From Paractinoplanes abujensis (lineage in GTDB: Bacteria; Actinomycetota; Actinomycetes; Mycobacteriales; Micromonosporaceae): DNA of 64,000 nt. Below, one piece after another: positions 20,469-28,224 of this stretch. Each line of letters begins with the position of its first letter. Positions within the stretch are counted from its first letter, which is position 1. The stretch covers positions 2,108,001 to 2,172,000 of the forward strand of contig NZ_JACHMF010000001.1 of NCBI RefSeq assembly GCF_014204895.1, written 5' to 3'. Position numbers and translations under genes: made by a program. A model generated the notes under the pieces. It saw nothing but the letters and a program-made list of their open reading frames with translations, did not search any database and was not told where the DNA came from.

Positions 20469-21779
20469 TTAGGACGTGCACGCCTGCAGGCCCTTGAGGG
20501 TGCCCTCCCGGTAGGCGGCAATCCGGTCGAACGCGGTGGGGCCCTCGCCCTCGCCGGCCCGGCCGAAGGCCAGCAGCGCCTGCACGGCCTCGTCGAGGTC
20601 GCCGGGGGAGAGGGTGACCTTGCTGTCCCGGCCGCGGGTGAGCAGGTCGTTGGTCCACGAGCCGGCCAGGCAGTCGACGGTCAGCTGGCCCGGCTCGGTG
20701 CGGGTCGGCTCGCCCCGGCGGTCCTGCGCGGCCCGGGCGAACAAGTCGCCCATCAGCATGCCCAGCGCGAAGTCGCCGATCCGCTGGTGCAGGGCCGGGC
20801 CCAGCCCGGTGCTGTCGAACGCCACGAAGTCGCCGTCGGGGCAGTAGAACGCGCGGCCCTCGGCCGAGGCGTCCGGCTGCGGGCAGTCCGGCGGGTTGCC
20901 CGCGCGGAACGGCTGGATCGGCAGGTCGGCCCACTGCGCGCCCCCGCTCAGCTGGGGGTAGGTGCGCTGCCAGTACGCCTGGGCGTCGTCGGCCAGCAAC
21001 GACACCGCCTGGTCGTACGCCAGGTTGCCGCCGCTCTCGGCGTCCTCGCGGGTGGTGAAGGGCACCTCGGTCACCGGCAGGTTCTGCCGGTTGTAGCCGG
21101 CGCAGGTGCGCACGCCCTCCTCGACACCGTCCTGCAACGCGCGGATGCGGTCGAAGGCGTTGCCGTGCGCGCCCTCGGCCTGCGCCGGGGTGCCCGGCTG
21201 GTCGCGCAGGGTCAGCACACCGGCCACGGCGTCGTCGAGCTGCGCCGGCGTCACGTCCTTGAAGCCGGTCGACTTGCCGGCCAGCACGTCGGACAGCCAG
21301 GCCCCGGCGTAACAGTCGGCCTGCTGCTCGAGCACGACGGTGGGCTGGCCGGTGGTGTCGCCGAGCCGGGTCTGGATGGCGTGCCCGTACTCGTGGGCGA
21401 TCACCACGCCGACCAGCAGCGGGCCGTAGTCGTTCTCCAGCTCGGGGATGAGCTGCTGGGCGTCCCACGCGATGAAGTCGTCGGGTGGGCAGTAGAAGGC
21501 GTTCGGCTCGTACGAGGCCTGCTGGCCCCCGCACGACGGCGGCGGGTCGGCCTTCGAGTATGGGAAGTAGCCGCCCTGCACCTTGGTGAACTTGTCGCCG
21601 CCGGAGACGCTGCCGAACTCGGCCGTCCAGAAGCGTTCCACATCGCTCAGTGCCGCGGTGACCGTGTCGCCGCTGGTGGTGCGGCGCGTCGGCCGGTCCT
21701 CCTCCAGGGGCACGATGCTGCACCCGGTCAGCCCCACCACCGCGACCAGCGCGGACACGAACAGGCGCTTCGCCGCCAT
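20469..21779 (-). CDS. neutral zinc metallopeptidase lipoprotein with internal duplication
   Basis: 436 residues from the ATG at 21779, behind GAGGAGAAG. The lipobox VGLTGC near residue 20 marks it as a lipoprotein. The first half matches the YpfJ-type neutral zinc metallopeptidase family, with AFYCPPDDFIAWD, the catalytic VIAHEYGHAIQTR (HExxH) and EQQADCYAGAWL. The second half repeats this layout (AFYCPDGDFVAFD, then VDCLAGSWTNDLL) but the region aligned with HEYGH reads DFALGMLMGDLF, so the second copy lacks the zinc site. The duplicated, partly inactive architecture may serve substrate binding (inference). Divergent from the next gene. Confidence 0.9.
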   Translation of the reverse strand: MAAKRLFVSALVAVVGLTGCSIVPLEEDRPTRRTTSGDTVTAALSDVERFWTAEFGSVSGGDKFTKVQGGYFPYSKADPPPSCGGQQASYEPNAFYCPPDDFIAWDAQQLIPELENDYGPLLVGVVIAHEYGHAIQTRLGDTTGQPTVVLEQQADCYAGAWLSDVLAGKSTGFKDVTPAQLDDAVAGVLTLRDQPGTPAQAEGAHGNAFDRIRALQDGVEEGVRTCAGYNRQNLPVTEVPFTTREDAESGGNLAYDQAVSLLADDAQAYWQRTYPQLSGGAQWADLPIQPFRAGNPPDCPQPDASAEGRAFYCPDGDFVAFDSTGLGPALHQRIGDFALGMLMGDLFARAAQDRRGEPTRTEPGQLTVDCLAGSWTNDLLTRGRDSKVTLSPGDLDEAVQALLAFGRAGEGEGPTAFDRIAAYREGTLKGLQACTS

Positions 21780-21867
21780 CGGCTTCTCCTCACCACAGCT
21801 ACCTTGCCGACGGTAGTTCCCCAAGTCGGCGGAACATGAACCGCTCGGCAGGGACTACGGTGTGCGC

Positions 21868-22710
21868 ATGCTGCCAGAGGCGAGCGTGGGGGTGCCGGCG
21901 CACCGCGGTGGGCTGCTGGTACGTCAGCCGGCCCTGACCGTGGGCGTGGTCCAGATCATTGCGCGTCCGTCCGGTCTGGACGTCGAGCTGATCGCCCGGC
22001 GCGGCGTTCCCGGCCCACCCGCGGCCCGGCACTTGCTCCCCCCGTACGACGAAGGGGTCGACCTGCGCGTGGGCCGGCTCGACGACACCGGCCGCGCGCG
22101 CTGGGAGTACGGCTCGGTGGCCTCCGACGGCGCGACATGGCGCACCCGGACCCGGTTCCCCACCACGTACGACCAGTTCGAGCTGGTGCTGGCCTGGCCC
22201 GAGATCGGCTTCGCGGAGTTCACGACGGTGCTCCCGCTGCCCGGCCGCGACGAGGTCGAACGCGGCTGCGCCTCGGTCTGGCAGGCGCCGGTGTTCATGG
22301 CCCCCGTGCCGGCCGGGGTCCGCCGCCGGCCCGCCGCCGGGTTCCTCGACACCCCGCCGCTGGAGAACGGCCGGATCTGCGCCCGGCCCCGGGTGCTGGC
22401 CCGCGAACAGGACGGTGTGGTGGTGCTGACCCGGCTCACCGAGGTCGGCGGCGTCCTGTCGATGGCCGTGGAGAGTCACAGCCGGGTCCGGTTGCCGGTC
22501 GGCACCATCGGGCCGTGGGGGGCCACGATCGCCGTGCTGCGCGACCGGGACGCGGTGGTCCTCGACCCGTACGAGGGGGAGGCCGGCGACCACTTCGCGT
22601 CCGGCGAGTTCGTCCTGCCCCGCCCGCCCGGCCAGGTGCTCGACCTGGTGGTGTCGTGGCCCGCCGTGGGCCTGGCCGGCGTGCGCGCCACGATCCCCCT
22701 CGAGCCCTAG
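21868..22710 (+). CDS. conserved beta-rich hypothetical protein with two-fold repeat
   Basis: 280 residues from the ATG at 21868 (GTG at 21862 is an alternative). No family recognised. The two halves look related: each ends with a similar block (FELVLAWPEIGFAEFTTVLPL and LDLVVSWPAVGLAGVRATIPL, the first ending near residue 127) and each is rich in beta strands. No signal peptide or membrane segment. It is convergent with the ABC-F gene, the two stops overlapping, and divergent from the metallopeptidase. Function cannot be assigned. Confidence 0.8.
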   Translation: MLPEASVGVPAHRGGLLVRQPALTVGVVQIIARPSGLDVELIARRGVPGPPAARHLLPPYDEGVDLRVGRLDDTGRARWEYGSVASDGATWRTRTRFPTTYDQFELVLAWPEIGFAEFTTVLPLPGRDEVERGCASVWQAPVFMAPVPAGVRRRPAAGFLDTPPLENGRICARPRVLAREQDGVVVLTRLTEVGGVLSMAVESHSRVRLPVGTIGPWGATIAVLRDRDAVVLDPYEGEAGDHFASGEFVLPRPPGQVLDLVVSWPAVGLAGVRATIPLEP

Positions 22711-24341
22711 CCGGTCACCTTGCCGTCGGCCACCTGCAGATGCCTGGTGGTGGTGACCGCCTCCAGCATCCGGCGGTCGTGCGTGACCAGCAGAAGCGTT
22801 CCCGCGTAGGAGGCCAGCGCCGACTCCAGCTGCTCGATGGCGGGCAGGTCGAGGTGGTTGGTGGGTTCGTCGAGCACGAGCAGGTTGACGCCGCGGGCCT
22901 GCAGCAGGGCCAGGGCGGCCCGGGTGCGTTCACCGGGGGACAGGCTCGCGGCGGGCCGGGGCACGTGCGCGGACCGCAGCCCGAACTTGGCCAGCAGCGT
23001 GCGCACGTCGGCGTCGCTCATCTCGGGCACGGCCGCGCCGAAGGCCGCCATCAGCGGCCGGTCGCCCAGGAAGAGCCCGCGCGCCTGATCGATCTCGCCG
23101 ACGACCACGCCCGAGCCCAGATGGGCGTCACCCTCGTCGAGACCGATTCTCTGCAGGAGCGCCGCCAGCAGCGTCGACTTGCCGGACCCGTTGGCGCCCG
23201 TGATCGCGACCCGGTCGGCCCAGTCGATCTGCAGCGTGACCGGCCCCAGCTGGAAGTCCCCACGCCGCACGACCGCGTCGCGCAGGGTGGCCACGACCGC
23301 ACCCGAGCGGGGCGCCGCGGCGATCTCCATCCGCAGCTCCCACTCCTTGCGCGGCTCCTCGACCACCTCCAGCCGCTCGATCATCTTCTCGGTCTGCCGG
23401 GCCTTGGCCGCCTGCTTCTCGCTCGACTCGGCCCGGTACGCCTTGCCGATCTTGTCGTTGTCGGTCGACTTGCGCCGCGCGTTCTTGACGCCCTTGTCCA
23501 TCCAGGCCCGCTGCATCCGCGCCCGTTCCAGCAGGTCGTCCTTCTTGTCGGCGTACTCCTCGAAGTCCTGCCGGGCCTGCCGCCGCGCCCGGTCGCGCTC
23601 CTCCAGGTAGGACGCGTAGCCGCCGCCGTACAGCGTGACCTGCTGCTGCGCCAGATCGAGTTCGAGGACCTTGGTGACCGTACGGGTGAGGAACTCGCGG
23701 TCGTGGCTGACCAGCAAAGTGCCCTTCTTGATGCGCTCGACGAACGCTTCCAGGCGGCGCAGCCCGTCCAGGTCGAGGTCGTTGGTCGGCTCGTCCAGCA
23801 GATAGATGTCATACCGGCTGAGCAGCAGCGACGCCATGCCCGCGCGGGCCGCCTGACCCCCCGAGAGCGCGGTCATCGGGTGGTCGAGCCCCACGGCCAG
23901 ACCCAGCTCGGCGGCGACCTGCTCGGCCCGCTCGTCGAGGTCGGCGCCGCCCAGGTCCAGCCAGCGTTCCAGGGCCGTCGCGTACTCGTCGTCGGCGCCC
24001 CGGGCCCCCGCGGTCAGCCGCTCGGTCGCGACGTCGAGCTGCTGCTGGGCCGGGCCCACACCCGTGCGGCGAGCCAGGAAGTCGCGGACCGTCTCACCCT
24101 CGCGGCGCTCCCGCTCCTGCGGCAGGTAGCCCACAGTCGCCGTGGGCGGGCTCAGCGACACCGTGCCGCTCTCCACCGGCACCAGCCCGGCCAGCGTGCG
24201 CAGCAGCGTCGTCTTGCCCGCCCCGTTCACGCCGACCAGGCCGATCACGTCGCCCGGCGCGACCACCAGGTCGAGCCCGGAGAACAGGACGCGGTCGCCG
24301 TGCCCAGCGGCGAGCTCACGGGCAATCACAGTGGCGCTCAT
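22707..24341 (-). CDS. ABC-F family ATPase
   Basis: 544 residues with two ABC cassettes and no membrane domain. Walker A motifs are GVNGAGKTT (residues 38-46) and GANGSGKST. Signatures: LSGGQAARAGMASLLLSRYD with YLLDEPTNDLD in the first half, LSPGERTRAALALLQ with VLDEPTNHLD in the second. The inter-domain linker is long and highly charged (about residues 230-320, rich in Arg, Lys and Glu), as in ribosome-acting ABC-F proteins. Family members rescue or protect ribosomes and some give resistance to antibiotics such as macrolides or lincosamides; which applies here is unknown. Single gene. Confidence 0.94.
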   Translation of the reverse strand: MSATVIARELAAGHGDRVLFSGLDLVVAPGDVIGLVGVNGAGKTTLLRTLAGLVPVESGTVSLSPPTATVGYLPQERERREGETVRDFLARRTGVGPAQQQLDVATERLTAGARGADDEYATALERWLDLGGADLDERAEQVAAELGLAVGLDHPMTALSGGQAARAGMASLLLSRYDIYLLDEPTNDLDLDGLRRLEAFVERIKKGTLLVSHDREFLTRTVTKVLELDLAQQQVTLYGGGYASYLEERDRARRQARQDFEEYADKKDDLLERARMQRAWMDKGVKNARRKSTDNDKIGKAYRAESSEKQAAKARQTEKMIERLEVVEEPRKEWELRMEIAAAPRSGAVVATLRDAVVRRGDFQLGPVTLQIDWADRVAITGANGSGKSTLLAALLQRIGLDEGDAHLGSGVVVGEIDQARGLFLGDRPLMAAFGAAVPEMSDADVRTLLAKFGLRSAHVPRPAASLSPGERTRAALALLQARGVNLLVLDEPTNHLDLPAIEQLESALASYAGTLLLVTHDRRMLEAVTTTRHLQVADGKVTG

Positions 24342-24394
24342 CTCGCCGCAATCCTAGAAGTTCGCCGTTTCCGCGCGACCATCGGCACCGCGTT

Positions 24395-25213
24395 CTACGC
24401 CGTCGCCATCGGGACCGCGTTGCCGCTGACCCGCACCTGGGAATCGCCCGGCACCAGCTGCACCGTGAGCCGGCTGGGCCGCCCCATGTCGTCGCCCTGC
24501 CGCACCTCGAGGGTCGCGGCCTCGGGCACCAGGCCGAGCGCCCGCAGATAGCCACCCAGCGCGGCCGCCGCCGCCCCGGTCGCCGGGTCCTCCACCACAC
24601 CCCCGACCGGGAACGGATTGCGCACGTCGAAGCTCGTCTGCCCGGAACGGAAGATCAGCTGGACGGTCGTCCAGCCCTGCGCCAGCATCAAACCCTTGAG
24701 CGCCTCGAAGTCGTACGCGAGGTCGGCCAGCCGCTCCCGCGTGCGCGCGGCCAGCACCGGGTGGTGCGCCCCCGCGTAGGCCACCCGCGGCGGCAACGCC
24801 GGATCGAGATCGTCAGCGCTCCACCCCAACGCGGTCAGCAGGGCATCCAGGGCGGGCAGGTCCCTGATCGACGCAGGCACGCTGGTCAACGTGGCCCGCC
24901 CGCGCTCGTCGACCGTGACCGGCACCTCACCGGCATTGGTCGTGAACCGGTGTTGCCCCGGCCCGAGCGCGACCGCCGTGGCCACCGTCGCATGCCCGCA
25001 GAAGGGGACCTCGGCCAGCGGGCTGAAATACCGCACGCGGAAGTGCCCGTCGCCGTGGTCGGCGGTGATGAACGCGGTCTCGGAGTAGCCGACGTCGGCC
25101 GCGATCTTCTGCATCGCCGCGTCGTCCAGGCCGCCCGCGTCCCGCACCACCCCGGCCGGGTTGCCGCCGCGGGGGTCGTCGGTGAAGGCCGCGTAACGCT
25201 CGATGGTCGCCAT
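24395..25213 (-). CDS. PhzF family isomerase
   Basis: 272 residues from the ATG at 25213. The start MATIERYAAFTDDPRGGNPAGVV is typical of PhzF-like proteins. The catalytic Glu lies in VGYSETAFI, and later family blocks include YFSPLAEVPFCGHATVA, FDVRNPFPVGGVVEDPATGAAAAALGGYL and the C-terminal QGDDMGRPSRLTV. The family includes the phenazine biosynthesis isomerase and diaminopimelate-epimerase-like folds. No phenazine genes are nearby, so it is more likely a general metabolic member. Confidence 0.92.
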   Translation of the reverse strand: MATIERYAAFTDDPRGGNPAGVVRDAGGLDDAAMQKIAADVGYSETAFITADHGDGHFRVRYFSPLAEVPFCGHATVATAVALGPGQHRFTTNAGEVPVTVDERGRATLTSVPASIRDLPALDALLTALGWSADDLDPALPPRVAYAGAHHPVLAARTRERLADLAYDFEALKGLMLAQGWTTVQLIFRSGQTSFDVRNPFPVGGVVEDPATGAAAAALGGYLRALGLVPEAATLEVRQGDDMGRPSRLTVQLVPGDSQVRVSGNAVPMATA

Positions 25214-25428
25214 GGCGGCAAGACTGCCCTGCTCCGGTTCCGGGCGCCAGCCCCATTCCGCAACCCCGATACCGGGGCCCGGCTGGGTGTCCGGCCTGTT
25301 CGAGAAAGATTGCGGCTCGTGAAGGGCAGGGGTCCGATAGCGGCAGGCAATCGGCTTGGTGACAGCGCAACGGCACAACGGCCGGCCCGAACGAAGTAAC
25401 ATCCGGTCAGCTGAGGGTGGAGGTCTCA

Positions 25429-26117
25429 ATGGTGATGCTTGATACTCAGCTGGCATCGGCGGCCCTTCGGGAGAAGGACTCGCCTCTCTGCTTCTCGGTC
25501 GCCTCGACGACGCTTCAAGAAATTGTCGGGATGCAGTGCGGTGAGAACAGGAGGAACCGCTTCTATCTCCCCGTTATCCGGACTGAGGATCAGCTCTGGG
25601 CGCATGCTGGCATGCTGAGGGACAAGAGTTGGGCGACCTGGAGAGCCTTACGGCGGAAACCGCACAGTGATCGCTTGATCATGTATTTCGGGCAAGATCA
25701 TCCGACGGTCTGCCACGGTGCTGTCTGCCGCTTGCTCGCTCAGTGCGTTCCAGCCGGAACCCGCCCTGCGTATTTTCGCGGCGCACGCCCGGGTGGCGTT
25801 GCCCAAGGCGGCCCATGTGCACGCGAATCAATATTTCAGGATGCTGGCGGCGAGTTCCGTGCGATATCTGACACTGACATTGGATATCGCAGAGATGGCG
25901 CTTCAACTTCTTGTTGATTTCAAGGAGTTCGAAAGAACGTTTAATTACCACGGACCAGGTAGTCGCGGATGTTGCTGACGCTGTTCTAGGTGCCCCGACC
26001 AGCAGTATCGCGGCCGATCGCTTTGAGCTCGACTTCCGGGAACCAGCGCCATCCAGGCGTCGCAGTCCGGAAAGTAAGGGTTACATCAATGTGCGCTGGC
26101 GGGCTCACGCACGTTGA
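25429..26117 (+). pseudogene. frame-disrupted, low-GC gene remnant (possibly PIN-domain-like)
   Basis: A good start (ATG at 25429, 7 bases after GGTGGAGG) opens MVMLDTQLASAALREKDSPL, then FSVASTTLQEIVGMQ, which looks like the first strand and Asp of a PIN-type nuclease. Protein-like sequence then moves between frames: frame one to about 25720, another frame from about 25790 (VALPKAAHVHANQYFRML, YLTLTLDIAEMALQLLVDF) and a third from about 25940 (LITTDQVVADVADAVLG). GC and codon bias drop compared with both flanks. I read it as a horizontally acquired gene broken by at least two frameshifts; the PIN assignment is tentative. A single 163-residue open frame (25429-25917) exists but its second half looks unnatural. 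Confidence 0.5.
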
Positions 26118-26131
26118 GGCCCGGCCACGGG

Positions 26132-26719
26132 TCAGCGAGGCGCCGGGCTTTGCGGGGACAGCACCCACTGCCCCGACGGGAAGGACTGGCCGAGTTTCAC
26201 CGACAGCGTCAGCAACGCCGGCCGGGCGCCGGGCGGCACGTCGAAGGTCATGGCGAGCACGATCTCCGACCCCGGGCCGACCTCCGAGGGACGGGCGCCG
26301 CGCGGCGACAGCAGCTCGACGCGCGCGGGCTTGAGCCGGCCGGCCCGGTCGGTGTCCAGCAGGGCGGCGCCCCCGTCCGCGAACGAGCCGTCGATCGGCT
26401 TGGTGCCGACGTTGCGCACGCGAACGGTGAACGTCGCCGGGTCGGGGCCGAGGTCTGCCCGGAGCTGGACGGAGAGGTCGGGCTCGCCCCCGAGCGACAC
26501 CGGGCTGGAGAGCGGAACCGGACCGATGACGGGCATGAGCGGCTCGAGCGGATTGACGTACGGCTCGAAGAGCGGGACCCGCTCGATGTAGGGCCGCCGC
26601 GCGCCGGCGTAGTCCTCCGGCGGCGCGATCCGGTCGACCGCATGAGCGAGGCCGCCGGCGGCCACGGCGATGACGACCACGGCGGTCGCCGCCCGCAGCC
26701 AGGGGTACTTCTCCGTCAC
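26132..26719 (-). CDS. membrane-anchored hypothetical protein
   Basis: 195 residues from the GTG at 26719. An N-terminal membrane helix (LRAATAVVVIAVAAGGLAHAV) anchors an extracytoplasmic beta-rich domain that looks like an immunoglobulin- or late-embryogenesis-like fold (LSVQLRADLGPDPATFTV, VRNVGTKPIDGSFADGG, EIVLAMTFDVPPGARPALL). Longer upstream sequence in frame is not protein-like. Divergent from the MoxR-type ATPase gene, with 85 bases between starts. Function unknown. Confidence 0.75.
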   Translation of the reverse strand: MTEKYPWLRAATAVVVIAVAAGGLAHAVDRIAPPEDYAGARRPYIERVPLFEPYVNPLEPLMPVIGPVPLSSPVSLGGEPDLSVQLRADLGPDPATFTVRVRNVGTKPIDGSFADGGAALLDTDRAGRLKPARVELLSPRGARPSEVGPGSEIVLAMTFDVPPGARPALLTLSVKLGQSFPSGQWVLSPQSPAPR

Positions 26720-26804
26720 AGCCCCGCCGGATCGGCGGGGCGGCCGCGAAGCTGAGGAAGCGACGGGCGGCAAGTTGTCACAACCTCGGAGTAGCGTTCT
26801 TGCG

Positions 26805-28223
26805 GTGACAGACGCACCAACCGCGATCACACCCCCATCCGACCTTCCGCGCACTCTGGGCGAACTGAAAGCCTCGGGTCACGAGTTCAAGACCGTGAAG
26901 CAGGAGCTGCGCGACAACCTGCTGGCCCGCCTGCGCGACGGCGGGCCCCGCTTCCCCGGCATCGTGGGCTACGACGACACCGTCCTGCCCGAGGTCGAGC
27001 GGGCCTTGCTGGCCGGGCACGACATGGTTCTGCTCGGCGAACGGGGCCAGGGCAAGACCCGGCTCATCCGTGGGCTGATCGGCCTGCTCGACGAGTGGAC
27101 TCCGGTCATCACCGGCTCCGAGCTGCACGAACACCCGTATCACCCGCTGACCCCGGCCAGCCGCCGGCTCGTGCAGGAGACCGGTGACCTGTTGCCGATC
27201 TCGTGGCTGCACCGTTCCGAGCGGTACGGCGAGAAGCTGGCCACCCCCGACACCAGCGTGGGCGACCTGATCGGCGACGTCGACCCGATCAAGGTGGCCG
27301 AGGGCCGCGCCCTGGGCGACCCCGACACGATTCACTTCGGGCTGGTCCCCCGCACCAACAGGGGCATCTTCGCCGTCAACGAGCTGCCCGACCTGGCCGA
27401 ACGCATCCAGGTGTCGCTGCTCAACGTGCTGGAGGAGCGGGACATCCAGGTCCGCGGCTACCAGCTGCGGCTCCCGCTCGACCTGCTGCTCGTGGCGTCG
27501 GCCAACCCGGAGGACTACACCAACCGCGGCCGCATCATCACGCCGCTCAAGGACAGGTTCGGCGCCGAGATCCGCACGCACTACCCGGTCGACCTGGCGC
27601 TGGAGACCGAGCTCATCCGGCAGGAGGCCGACCTGGTCGCGGCCGTGCCCGAGCACCTGCTCGACGTGCTGGCCCGCTACACCCGCGCGGTCCGCGAGTC
27701 GCCGTCGGTCGACGCCCGCTCGGGCATCTCGGCCCGGTTCGCCATCGCCGCCGCCGAGACGGTCGCGGCCAGCGCCCTGCGGCGCAGCGGCCTGCGGCAG
27801 GAACGTGAGGCCGTGGCCCGCATCGGTGACACCGTGTCGGTCACCTCGACGCTCCGGGGCAAGGTCGAGTTCGAGAGCGGCGAGGAGGGCCGCGAGACCG
27901 AGGTGCTCAGCCACCTGCTGCGGGTCGCCACCGCCGAGACGTTCCGGGACCGGCTGGGCGGGCTCGACCTGTCCGGTTTCACCGAGCTGGTCGCCGAGGG
28001 CGCCATCATCGAGACCGGCGACCTGGTCAGCGCGGAGGAGCTGCTGGGCCAGATCGGCACCGTGCCCGGCCTGGCCAAGGTGCTCGACCGGCTCGGCCTG
28101 GGCGACGCCCCCAGCCCGGGGCAGGCCGCATCCGGCATCGAGTTCGTGCTCGAGGGGCTGCATCTGACCAGACGGCTGGCCAAGGAGCTCACCGACGACG
28201 GCCGCACCCTGTACGGGAGCTGA
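26805..28223 (+). CDS. MoxR/magnesium-chelatase-type AAA+ ATPase
   Basis: 472 residues from the GTG at 26805. Walker A is GERGQGKT (residues 78-85). Later blocks are typical of the ChlI/BchI-RavA-MoxR group: FGLVPRTNRGIFAVNELPDL (Walker B region), QVSLLNVLEERDIQVRGYQ and VASANPEDYTNRGRIITPLK with sensor residues, then LKDRFGAEIRTHYP with the Arg finger region. The gene stops one base before the VWA gene, so the two proteins should form an ATPase-VWA chaperone pair that remodels or assembles a client. The client is unknown. Confidence 0.92.
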   Translation: MTDAPTAITPPSDLPRTLGELKASGHEFKTVKQELRDNLLARLRDGGPRFPGIVGYDDTVLPEVERALLAGHDMVLLGERGQGKTRLIRGLIGLLDEWTPVITGSELHEHPYHPLTPASRRLVQETGDLLPISWLHRSERYGEKLATPDTSVGDLIGDVDPIKVAEGRALGDPDTIHFGLVPRTNRGIFAVNELPDLAERIQVSLLNVLEERDIQVRGYQLRLPLDLLLVASANPEDYTNRGRIITPLKDRFGAEIRTHYPVDLALETELIRQEADLVAAVPEHLLDVLARYTRAVRESPSVDARSGISARFAIAAAETVAASALRRSGLRQEREAVARIGDTVSVTSTLRGKVEFESGEEGRETEVLSHLLRVATAETFRDRLGGLDLSGFTELVAEGAIIETGDLVSAEELLGQIGTVPGLAKVLDRLGLGDAPSPGQAASGIEFVLEGLHLTRRLAKELTDDGRTLYGS

Positions 28224-28224
28224 C

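Noticed and set aside
18438..21839. Long open frame of about 1133 codons on the plus strand
   Set aside because: It runs across glnII, the amidohydrolase and antisense to the MOSC and peptidase genes with unnatural composition.
22707..24341. ABC-F as self-resistance gene of an antibiotic cluster
   Set aside because: No biosynthetic genes for a macrolide, lincosamide or similar product lie nearby; housekeeping ABC-F function is as likely.
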